Shown: positions 17,001-23,706 of the stretch, one piece after another
Numbering within the stretch: the stretch's first letter is position 1
How the letters are laid out: the number at the start of each line of letters is the position of its first letter
The notes under the pieces: generated by a model
What the model was told of the DNA's origin: nothing
The model's database searches: none
What the model saw: only the letters and a program-made list of their open reading frames with translations
Program-made: the position numbers and the translations under genes
NCBI GenBank assembly: GCA_012032345.1
Contig: JAAUQI010000018.1
Location: 1-64,000 of the forward strand
DNA length: 64,000 bases
Source of the DNA: Leptolyngbyaceae cyanobacterium RM1_1_2
GTDB lineage: Bacteria > Cyanobacteriota > Cyanobacteriia > Phormidesmidales > Phormidesmidaceae
Direction of reading: 5' to 3'

Positions 17001-19660
17001 CTACCGCGCTCCGATCGCGGCAGATAAGAGCAGGCATAGATAGAATAGGCCCCCAAGGGAGCCGCCCAGACAGGGCGTTCAATCAGGCGCGCTAGCTGAT
17101 GTGGATAGGAGCGCTGGAGGCGGCTGCGAATGGCTCTCAGAATCTCAGTCCGTCGCGCGGTTGTGGTGCTGTCCTGACAAAATTCGCTGATGGCCAGGGT
17201 GACGTCTCGGTCTTGCTGACAGCCATGAATTTTAATCAGCGTGTCTCTGGCAAAGGCGGCAGCAAAGTTGGCCTGATTGACTCTTGCCAGGTCTGAAGTT
17301 GATGATCTGCCCCCTACCCGGTAGCGCACGGCATCATCGCTGAAGTGGGTCAAAAAGTGAAGCTGCTTGATTTGAATATTCAGCGCCGACAGCCGCTCAA
17401 TGTCGCGGTACACCACTGCAAAATCTGTTCCTAACGGAAAACTTTCATCGCGGCGGCTAGCTGTCGCTGCTGACTGCCAGCTTTTACGAATTTGGCCCTG
17501 ACTCGGCTCAGTTTCGCCGCGCTTAAAATCGTAGGTAATAATTACCCAGGGATAGACTCGCCTGGTTTCGTCTTGCAGCAGCCGTCGCATGACGTTGTAG
17601 TCACTACCGCCGCTGACGTCAGTGCCAACAATATATATATAGGCATTCCAGGGGCTGCTTTGTTCTGCGGCGCTAGCCTCTAGGTCAAACTCTGCATCTG
17701 AAAAGTCTGCTCTCAGCATATTTTTGATATAGTCATCTGCCAGGTCATTGGCCTGGTTAGAATTATTGAAATGCTCAAAGTGATCAAAGCTGAAAGCAGT
17801 AGCAGCAGGCGCTAACGGCTCTAGCTCATCAGGTTCAAAAGCGACGCGATCGCGTTCTGGCACCGGGAATTTGGAATTGACTTGGCTCATGGTGGCCTCT
17901 CGATCGGGTTTTTGCGGCTGGGCTGTGGGGGCATAGCTTCGAGCTGCCGCTACGGCGGATTCAATGTCTAAGTAACCGCTGCCTGTGCGAGTCAGTTCGG
18001 TCTCAGGATCTCCTTTGTGGGTGCTGGCTAGCAGCAGACGGCGGGTGGTTTCAACTGGTAGAGGATGTTGGGCGGCTTCAAACATTAGGGCTACCGCTCC
18101 GGTGACATGGGGCGCTGCCATGCTGGTGCCTGATTTGCGCGTGAGCAAGGCGTCGTCACCGTTGGGCTGCAGCGGCGCTGACCGGGCCGCTAAAATCGAC
18201 ACCCCCGGCGCAACCAAATCGGGCTTGATGCGACCATCGCGGGTGGGGCCAGCGCTGCTGAAGGGGGCAATTTCTCGGCCTGAGGAATGGGAGTTATAGG
18301 CTCCTACCGCGATGGTGCGAAAGCCGTTGCAGATGGTGCCCGTTGTGCAGGAGGGCACGGCATCGGCGGCGCGAAACTGAGACTGGCTGTGGGGAATGGC
18401 GGCGTCTCGCTCAATCCAGGCATGGAAGCGCCCGTCTACAATATCGCGGCCCATCAGACGGATTTCCCACGGCCCTGCCGGTGCGTTGGCATAGAGATAG
18501 ATATTGATATTGTGGTCGCGGGTATTGGGTTCGTGGGCGCGGTGGTAGAGGCTGCCGATGCGCTGCGCCTCTGCTGTCAAAACAGTGCGATCGCCTAGAG
18601 CTGCCCGCTGAGAGAGTGTGCCGTCAGGAGAGCGAATTTCAATTTCTAGCACATCCCGACCGGAGTACCAGATTTCTAGCTCGTTGGGGGTGAGGTCGGC
18701 TGCATCTACCTGCCAGACAAACTGCTGGGTTTCACCGGGGCGAATCTGGCCGCTGGTATGAATTTGGCGGCTGTAGTAGTTGCCGCAGCTTTGCACAATG
18801 GCTCGCCCTGGGGCAGCGGTGACGGCGGCATCTAAGCCTTGCTCAACCAGAGTAGAGCCGTCGTGCTGTTCGCCGTGCCGCCCCATACTGAGATTGATTA
18901 CCCAGGGGCGATCGCCTGCGGTCTGAGCAATAAAGTCAATCGCCTCTAGCAGGCTGACCGAGTCTCCCAGCTTATTTTGGCGCTGCCTGACATTGGCCAG
19001 ATGCACGCACACCAGCTGCGCTTCTGGGGCAATTCCCATCGGGCCGCCGCCCCTGCCGTTGCCAGCGGCGATGCTGGCGACATGGGTACCGTGAGCGCCC
19101 TGGCTCTCAGCGTCAGCAATAGCGGGATGATAGCCCAGAGCCGCATAGGGATTAGCAGACTTCAGCGCCCGGTTGATCGCCTCGGCTGTATGCACCACGC
19201 CGTAGCCGTAGGGACGGGGCGGTGGCTGAGAAGACTGCGATCGCTGATCCCACAGGGCCAGCAGGCGAGTGCTGCCGTCAGGGTTGATAAAATCGGGATG
19301 GGCAAAATCAAAGCCCCAATCGACAATACCCACCACTACGTTGCGTCCGGTGGCCCCTAAGTCTGAAGGCACAGCCTCGCCGTCGTTTGGCTGAGCTAAG
19401 CTCTGGGCTGGCGGCTCTGACATCCCAACTGGATCGGGTTCGGGCAGCAGCCAGCGCGGAGCTTTGAGACTGGCAACGGCCTCGTCAGCATGAACCGCTC
19501 GAATCGTGCCCCGCTCCAGACGACAGGTGGCAATGTCACCAAAACGGGTCACCAGCCTGACACCGGGGGGTGCCGCTTCAGTTGGACTGAGTCGAACGAT
19601 CGCAGCCACCTGATCGTGGCGATCGCCTGCGTTGAGTAATTCCCAGAGTGCCGGATCCAT
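14072..19660 (-). CDS. Giant subtilase - peptidoglycan-binding - phospholipase D protein
   Basis: A protein of 1,862 residues. It starts with a subtilisin-like S8 peptidase: D114 (G-I-V-D-W-G), H190 (A-H-G-T-H-V-A), N294 and S513 (S-G-T-S-M-A-A-P-H), a complete catalytic set. Residues ~670-880 are an unnamed domain with L-H-F-L-T-H and I-K-I-H-G-C-Q strands. Residues ~1080-1200 contain G-D-L-L-V-R-R-A-L-G-E-G, loosely like NlpC/P60-type hydrolases. A PG_binding_1-like module spans ~1265-1352 (D-G-K-I-G-P-D-T-W-G), and a proline/valine linker follows. Two phospholipase D HKD motifs are at H1509-x-K1511 and H1748-x-K1750, separated by a Ser/Gly loop. No signal peptide is seen. It is the last gene of a five-gene set and looks like a multi-warhead hydrolase. 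Confidence 0.85.
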   Translation of the reverse strand: MDPALWELLNAGDRHDQVAAIVRLSPTEAAPPGVRLVTRFGDIATCRLERGTIRAVHADEAVASLKAPRWLLPEPDPVGMSEPPAQSLAQPNDGEAVPSDLGATGRNVVVGIVDWGFDFAHPDFINPDGSTRLLALWDQRSQSSQPPPRPYGYGVVHTAEAINRALKSANPYAALGYHPAIADAESQGAHGTHVASIAAGNGRGGGPMGIAPEAQLVCVHLANVRQRQNKLGDSVSLLEAIDFIAQTAGDRPWVINLSMGRHGEQHDGSTLVEQGLDAAVTAAPGRAIVQSCGNYYSRQIHTSGQIRPGETQQFVWQVDAADLTPNELEIWYSGRDVLEIEIRSPDGTLSQRAALGDRTVLTAEAQRIGSLYHRAHEPNTRDHNINIYLYANAPAGPWEIRLMGRDIVDGRFHAWIERDAAIPHSQSQFRAADAVPSCTTGTICNGFRTIAVGAYNSHSSGREIAPFSSAGPTRDGRIKPDLVAPGVSILAARSAPLQPNGDDALLTRKSGTSMAAPHVTGAVALMFEAAQHPLPVETTRRLLLASTHKGDPETELTRTGSGYLDIESAVAAARSYAPTAQPQKPDREATMSQVNSKFPVPERDRVAFEPDELEPLAPAATAFSFDHFEHFNNSNQANDLADDYIKNMLRADFSDAEFDLEASAAEQSSPWNAYIYIVGTDVSGGSDYNVMRRLLQDETRRVYPWVIITYDFKRGETEPSQGQIRKSWQSAATASRRDESFPLGTDFAVVYRDIERLSALNIQIKQLHFLTHFSDDAVRYRVGGRSSTSDLARVNQANFAAAFARDTLIKIHGCQQDRDVTLAISEFCQDSTTTARRTEILRAIRSRLQRSYPHQLARLIERPVWAAPLGAYSIYACSYLPRSERGRRFCVESGAGTDHTFQRTLRFYQANYGQFFLRSREAIFDATWHLQYKSALQPVTSLAPVPCATRLLPGGISRAAGEADFAVVSQDADFADFAVDAANIPVFVADSASDPADWDLVETTCDACLSSGLSFGTEADAEFPDPQDLSASLPDVVELAEAAIAANPAQPSIALLEAVLDSDSGALHHPLGVSASSPLALFEAFKPDGIAALQRHFEQWFEVVATPGESVRGVQAGDLLVRRALGEGSLAHLAMLATGEVIGAETLYFEGLTPESQRPGLYAQVIEAGAFPQQRQDGFARRLADTSGRLGPQQVILRLRSEAIAPLSLAPAAYLQEWDLETDSLSNSVVHQCRAGEGPPAAVPDPEGRGLHPLIYSGTSQRRSRNPSVGDAQQLLNRFLQQSQNGLSICPARSPEVQQYIAQGRAALQRNSQYPLIVDCRFGTATATATKMFQACQGLTRDGKIGPDTWGQLVQLRTVPPVPVPPVPVPPVPPAIVLNPPRWAPIIRSRLSSSATLRSGNAVTFLVDGAATFRAMVDAINTVQSAEHYVYLLGWILKDNFEMIPCDRTSSFSNLIAAASSRGVQVRAMLWDQVGTQNTAEVGRINALPTGAAILDNETPSPIAGFGSHHQKVLIVKGAQGLITFCGGIDINDDRIDPCRSGSSSGGSSGGSGSSGGGKPLHDVHCKVIGPAAFDLLQTFIHRWDHHPDHVRLDRTRGALLGRAEPIPTRITSPGRLSSTGQTSSVCIARTFNPVTPGTTLRRERDIQNLLVASIRNARRFIYLEDQYLIHPLAAAELRAAVPRLEHLTILIAASELSDLPCVWKLRREFVARLTAGLSSRDRAKVRLFILVSPPASTPPTFGRHTYVHAKIWVFDDELAVIGSANCNRRGWEHDSEVNAFIFDDRSPAAGGQTFAQKLRQHLWAEHLNVSPAVVTDGVASARLWLSPPAGARIMPYNPTAARDRIPDSVCNTMLGTIDPVP

Positions 19661-19689
19661 CTTTGCCTCCCCTCACTGCGTTAATGCGC

Positions 19690-19721
19690 CGTCCGGTAGA
19701 TGCCTGATGGCCCACCGGACG
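19690..19721. other. Intra-operon hairpin
   Basis: An 8-bp stem (CGTCCGGT at 19690-19697 pairing with 19714-19721) lies in the 84-base gap between the PASTA gene and the giant gene. No T-run follows in the direction of transcription, so it may be an attenuator or processing site rather than a full terminator. Confidence 0.4.
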
Positions 19722-19744
19722 ATTTTGCTAGTTAGTTTTGAGTT

Positions 19745-20632
19745 TTAACTAACGGGCGGTTGAAACTGTCCGACAAACAACGTCACCGTCTCGCCAAAAG
19801 CAACCTTATTGCCCCCACGCGGCTTTTGATCGACCACCAAGCCTTGCTGGTCGCGGTTGGGAACCATCTGGTTTTCAATAGCCACTTTCAGCTGGGCCTG
19901 CTCAAGCTCAAACACGGCTTTCTCCGGCTGGGTACCGATGACGCTGGGCACCACTGCCAGGTCAGGCGGCAGGTCAGGCGGCAGGTCAGGCGGCAGGTCA
20001 GGAATCGGGTCAGGGGTGGGGCTATCCGCTGGACTCACCAGCAGCGTCACCATGCCGCCAGCGGTAATGGCTGAACCCGGATCAGGATTCTGCATGATCA
20101 CCTGGTCGGGCGGCGCATCTTGAGCAATGACGGTATAGACCCTGACTTCCAGACCCAAAGCCACGAGCTGCTCTTTTGCCCTTGACAGCGGCTGGTTGAT
20201 CACATTGGGCAAGCCCGTCTCGTTGGGAACAACAGCCCCCAGGCTAACCTGCAGGATGACGCGGGTTCCGTCGGCCACGAAGGCACCCGCTTCAGGCACT
20301 TGCTTTAGCACCTGACCCTGAGGCCGATCGGTGACCACGTCTTGGGGCTGCACCCGTAGACCTCGATCTTCTAAACGCTGGGTGGCGGCGGCGATCGCTA
20401 ACCCGGTCACGTCAGGGACTTCAACCAGGGTAGTAGCCTCAGGCGGCGGTGCCGTCGTAGACTCTGAGGCTGCTTCTCGCTGGGCCAGAACCGTGGTCAT
20501 CACCAGACCGGTTACCGACGAACCCAACATGCCGCCAATCAGAGCTACCCGCGTTTGAGCCGATGGATCGGTAACGCCCTGACGTTTGGCCAGAGTCGTC
20601 CCAATCACGAAATTAAACAGATTAAGAGCCAT
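19745..20632 (-). CDS. PASTA-domain membrane protein
   Basis: A 295-residue protein with one likely membrane helix (residues ~28-50, A-L-I-G-G-M-L-G-S-S-V-T-G-L-V) and three PASTA domains (~70-130, 137-202, 228-291). Each shows the V-P-x-V-x-G-x-x-x-x-x-A start and the P-x-x-G-x-x-V ending. A D-L-P-P repeat linker (DNA repeat near 19960-20000) precedes the third. PASTA domains bind peptidoglycan fragments or serve as spacers. No kinase domain is attached, unlike Ser/Thr kinases of the PknB type. It lies upstream of the giant hydrolase gene, which also has a peptidoglycan-binding module. Confidence 0.8.
   Translation of the reverse strand: MALNLFNFVIGTTLAKRQGVTDPSAQTRVALIGGMLGSSVTGLVMTTVLAQREAASESTTAPPPEATTLVEVPDVTGLAIAAATQRLEDRGLRVQPQDVVTDRPQGQVLKQVPEAGAFVADGTRVILQVSLGAVVPNETGLPNVINQPLSRAKEQLVALGLEVRVYTVIAQDAPPDQVIMQNPDPGSAITAGGMVTLLVSPADSPTPDPIPDLPPDLPPDLPPDLAVVPSVIGTQPEKAVFELEQAQLKVAIENQMVPNRDQQGLVVDQKPRGGNKVAFGETVTLFVGQFQPPVS
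19963..20001 (-). repeat. 12-base tandem repeat in PASTA gene
   Basis: Four near-identical copies of a GGCGGCAGGTCA unit encode the P-P-D-L linker before the third PASTA domain. The number of copies probably sets linker length. Confidence 0.65.
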
Positions 20633-20715
20633 ATTAATTCTCCTTCAAGCTTAGAAATAATTCAGCCAGTCGGGGCGATCGCCAAGCGGTGTTGCCTCTC
20701 ACCCCAGACCCTGAC

Positions 20716-21363
20716 TTACTTACCCCCTAGCCCCCCGCTCAGAGCCAAGGCCAAAATCAGCATGTTGCTGTCGCCACCGCCTCCTGAGCTATCGCTGCCG
20801 CCCAGTCCGCCTGTTAGCAACAGCGGCAGCAGCAAGGAGAGGGAATCATTCGACTCGACCAGAACCTTGGCGGTTTCGCCGTTCTCTAGCCTGACTTCCT
20901 TGCTGGAGGGACGGGCGATCGCGGGGAGCAAAGCCAGCAGCTGCAGCTTGTCTTTGAAGTCTTTCTCCATTTTCTTGCGAGTGGCCTGCTCTTTTTTGAG
21001 CGCGATCGCCTGTCGCTTTTGGGCATCGCTGACGACATTGACTTTGCGGTCTACCTTTTTAATCGCAACCGCATTGGTGGCAATTTTTTTATCGACCCGC
21101 ATCGCCAAAGCATCCAGCTGGGCCTTGGTGGCATAGCGGCTAGAAGAGGTAGGTCGGCTGCGGGTGAGTCCCCCCTGGCGAGCGGTGCGAACCGGACGAC
21201 GGCGACCCCGACGGCGACGCTCCATCAGGTCGTCACTCTCACCAAAATCTTCATCCTCGAATTCATCCAGTTCTTCAATCATGTCTTCAATATCGTCAAT
21301 GTCGTCAATGGCCATCACGTCATCCAAGTCCATATCTTCGAGTAGTGAGCTGTTGTTATACAT
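20716..21363 (-). CDS. Acidic/basic coiled-coil protein of unknown function
   Basis: A 215-residue protein. Residues 1-47 are strongly acidic (D-D-I-D-D-I-E-D repeats), residues 48-75 are arginine-rich, and residues ~78-150 form a predicted coiled coil. The C-terminus carries hydrophobic stretches with two G-G-L-G-G units separated by a Ser/Gly-rich linker. I recognise no family. The charge-block layout suggests a scaffold or assembly protein. It lies 34 bases downstream of the zinc-ribbon gene on the same strand. Confidence 0.65.
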   Translation of the reverse strand: MYNNSSLLEDMDLDDVMAIDDIDDIEDMIEELDEFEDEDFGESDDLMERRRRGRRRPVRTARQGGLTRSRPTSSSRYATKAQLDALAMRVDKKIATNAVAIKKVDRKVNVVSDAQKRQAIALKKEQATRKKMEKDFKDKLQLLALLPAIARPSSKEVRLENGETAKVLVESNDSLSLLLPLLLTGGLGGSDSSGGGGDSNMLILALALSGGLGGK

Positions 21364-21397
21364 GGATATCTCCTGATCTAATTAGGTTTGAAAGTAG

Positions 21398-21952
21398 TTA
21401 GCCGTGGTTGAAACGAGCATTTGCACCCCCTGCCCCCCTTACACCCCTTGAGCGCTGTAGACGCTGGACAGCAGGAGTGACATACTGGCGATACATGTCC
21501 GGGTCAGCCGGAAATGAGCCGGGATAGCCCTGGCCGTGGCAGACTTCGCACGCTAAGTCTTCTCCCCAGCACAGATGACAAGCTCCCAAAGCTTGCGCCA
21601 AGGCATCATTGCGATCGCGCAGATCTTCTAGCTCGCTGTCGAGGTCTTCCAGTTCTTGCCACAGCTGACGAGCAATATTGACCAGCTTCTGGTTTCTGAC
21701 CTGGGCCGCTTCTAGCTCTTGGCTGTAGGTCGCCTCAGCCTCTTGCGTAGATTGAATAGAGGCATCGTCGTCTTCCTCTTCCTCTTCCTCTTCTTCGTCA
21801 TTTGCCTGATTTTGAGTCAGGTACTTGGCTAGTAGAGAAACCGTCGGATCCTGGTCGCCTAGCTGAGACAGCAGCATCTCTTGAATAGAGCTGTTGGCAT
21901 TGCCGCCAGAGGCCGCCAGGGTTTGTAGCAGCAGCGGATTTAGAGTACTCAC
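21398..21952 (-). CDS. Acidic coiled-coil protein with DnaJ-type zinc motif
   Basis: A 184-residue protein. Residues ~52-63 are a run of glutamates and aspartates, residues ~75-120 form a coiled coil (W-Q-E-L-E-D-L-D-S-E-L-E-D-L), and a zinc site follows: C-H-L-C-W-G then C-E-V-C-H-G-Q-G, the CxxCxG arrangement of DnaJ zinc fingers. No J domain is present. It starts 3 bases after the glycine-zipper gene and is probably translated with it. Function unknown. Confidence 0.7.
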   Translation of the reverse strand: MSTLNPLLLQTLAASGGNANSSIQEMLLSQLGDQDPTVSLLAKYLTQNQANDEEEEEEEEDDDASIQSTQEAEATYSQELEAAQVRNQKLVNIARQLWQELEDLDSELEDLRDRNDALAQALGACHLCWGEDLACEVCHGQGYPGSFPADPDMYRQYVTPAVQRLQRSRGVRGAGGANARFNHG

Positions 21953-21955
21953 TGC

Positions 21956-22930
21956 TTAGTCCTCGTTGGGGTTATCAATGTACAGTTCAGACAGTTCTAG
22001 TTCGTCATAGGCGGCGTCTGTCTCCACTTGGGCTAGCAGGTCAAGCTCTGCCTGCTCATAGAGTTCTGCGGCTCGGGCCAGTAGGGCCTCTCTGAGACGG
22101 GTCTGTGAGGTAGCCTTTGGGTTATCTCTGTGTCCGGCAGAGCTATCAGCGTCAATCAGCTCCATTACCCGAGCGGCTCTGGCTTCCGGCACTGCCGGAT
22201 CCACCAAAAACTCTCCAGCCTCATCCAGCAGATAGTGAGGAACGGCAGTCTCGGCGATTCCCTGAAGCTGGCTGTACTCAGTCATGGCATTCTGTAGCAA
22301 CACCCCCAGCGTGTTGCCCACAGCGGCCACAGGCACTGGCTCTCCGGCAATCTGTACGCTCTGCCGTCCGGCTGACCCCAGCAGCATTGCTAGCAGGGCC
22401 TGCTGTACCTGTGGATTAGAGAGCGATCGCAGGAGCTGCGCTGTGGCCTGGGTGCCTTGCGCTCTGGCAGGTACGCTGGTAGGTATTCTGGCTGGCACTC
22501 TACCTGCGCTTCTGCCTACTGTGGATACTTGGTTGCCGGGTGGACGCTGAGTTGAGCGCTGAGTTGAACGCCGAGCGGGGCGCTGGGGGGCAGCTCCGAC
22601 GGCTTGCCCCGCTACCTGTCCGGCAATGCCCCCCAGCGCCCCACCGACGGGGCCACCAATGGCCGTGCCGACCACGGTGCCAGCTATGGGTAAAACAGCA
22701 GGCAATACCTGAACGGCTGAACGGCCAATACTTTTCAAGCTGCCTAGCAGGTCTTCTAGATCTTCGGCAGAAACTTCATTGCCTAGAGTTTGCTGAAGTA
22801 ATCCTTCGATATTTTCTGAGGATAGGTGGCGGTACTCCGGGGACAGGGCTGTGCGGATAGACGGGTACGAATTGTTTAACTTTGTAGACAGGTGTTGCAT
22901 CGCTGCAATACCCGCGTCATCAGCAGGCAT
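21956..22930 (-). CDS. Glycine-zipper protein, first gene of the hydrolase set
   Basis: A 324-residue protein I cannot assign. Residues ~73-112 form a glycine-zipper-type hydrophobic region (G-T-V-V-G-T-A-I-G-G-P-V-G-G-A-L-G-G), a pattern found in membrane-inserting or pore-forming segments. A proline/arginine/threonine-rich linker follows, then a mostly helical C-terminal half with acidic residues. The start has a good AGAGGAA Shine-Dalgarno. It begins a run of five same-strand genes ending in the giant protease/phospholipase gene, so a shared function is likely. Confidence 0.7.
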   Translation of the reverse strand: MPADDAGIAAMQHLSTKLNNSYPSIRTALSPEYRHLSSENIEGLLQQTLGNEVSAEDLEDLLGSLKSIGRSAVQVLPAVLPIAGTVVGTAIGGPVGGALGGIAGQVAGQAVGAAPQRPARRSTQRSTQRPPGNQVSTVGRSAGRVPARIPTSVPARAQGTQATAQLLRSLSNPQVQQALLAMLLGSAGRQSVQIAGEPVPVAAVGNTLGVLLQNAMTEYSQLQGIAETAVPHYLLDEAGEFLVDPAVPEARAARVMELIDADSSAGHRDNPKATSQTRLREALLARAAELYEQAELDLLAQVETDAAYDELELSELYIDNPNED

Positions 22931-23070
22931 AGGGATTTCCTCTCGCAGGTGAGCGGTTTATGGCCGATAGCGGCTAAACTTAGACTTTTGCAGTGCGCCT
23001 TGTGGGTGTTTTAAGCTGTGACCATAAGGGGCTGATAGACATAAGGTAAACAACTGGCCAGGGCCTTGAA

Positions 23071-23088
23071 AGTACCCGGTAGGGTACT
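23071..23088. promoter_or_regulatory. Dyad upstream of the hydrolase gene set
   Basis: AGTACCC at 23071-23077 and GGGTACT at 23082-23088 form a 7-bp inverted repeat with a 4-base spacer, about 140 bases upstream of the glycine-zipper gene and 17 bases before the GNAT remnant. It could be an operator for either. No binding protein can be named. Confidence 0.3.
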
Positions 23089-23105
23089 CTCAGCCGCAGC
23101 GTGGA

Positions 23106-23437
23106 TTGTTCAAAATGCTGGTTCTGTTCTTGCTAGGAAATTTTTTGATGACAAATATAACTTCTGTGCCGTCTCACGGACAGCTTAGTGAACCGATTGT
23201 CTGGCAGTGCGAAGCATCCGGTTCTTATCAGTATTGGCAATCAGCAGCTAGTGTTGCGGAAAATGTTTGTGGCAGCTCCGCATCGCGGTCGCAAAAAGGG
23301 CGTTGGCAAGCAACTGCTCGATTCGGTTTTACGAGAAAAACAGCTTTCAGCCCGTTGACGTACTCAACCTGCCGCCTGCTTTTCTTCGCATGAAAGGAGA
23401 TACTCTATTTTATCGGCTGGTTTTACAGCCTAGCTGA
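23106..23437 (+). pseudogene. GNAT acetyltransferase, frameshifted remnant
   Basis: No single frame is coherent. In the frame ending at the TGA 23356-23358, the translation reads V-L-R-K-M-F-V-A-A-P-H-R-G-R-K-K-G-V-G-K-Q-L-L-D-S-V-L, the acetyl-CoA-binding motif A of GNAT proteins (R-G-x-G-x-G-x-x-L with changes). The upstream 5' part continues in a different frame from an ATG near 23106. Downstream, L-N-L-P-P-A-F-L-R-M-K-G-D-T-L-F-Y-R-L in a third frame ends at 23437. I infer a small acetyltransferase gene with at least two frameshifts. Confidence 0.5.
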
Positions 23438-23706
23438 CAAAAGTTGCTCCTTTTGCCAGCAGTTTGAGGAGCAGATTGCCATAAATTCATCAAGGCGATC
23501 GCGGTGGGCGTCTAATAGATCGGAAACCTGCTGTTTCTGCATGCAGGCAACTGCCCCAACGTCACTTAGGCTAACTGGATTTTATCTTTTCCTGTTGTGA
23601 TGTGTAGCAGTCAATCAGTCAATAGCCAGCGATCGCCTATAGACAATCTCATTGATGAGATTGTCACCGAAATTGACAATTCCAAGATTGTGCTGCAAGT
23701 CCTTGC
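23438..23706. other. Intergenic region with small ORF and 24-base palindrome
   Basis: This gap holds a perfect 11-bp dyad (GACAATCTCAT at 23642-23652, return arm 23655-23665, 2-base loop). It also holds a 36-codon plus-strand ORF (ATG at 23600, stop 23708-23710) that reads through the dyad and overlaps the end of the kinase gene. I see no family for the ORF. The dyad could be a terminator for the kinase gene or a protein-binding site. Confidence 0.3.

Noticed and set aside
16000-18600. Several long plus-strand ORFs over the giant gene
   Set aside because: High GC antisense frames without family features or ribosome binding sites.
19963-20001. Regular 12-base repeats considered as a CRISPR-like array
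   Set aside because: Units are directly adjacent without spacers and encode a proline-rich linker in the PASTA gene.
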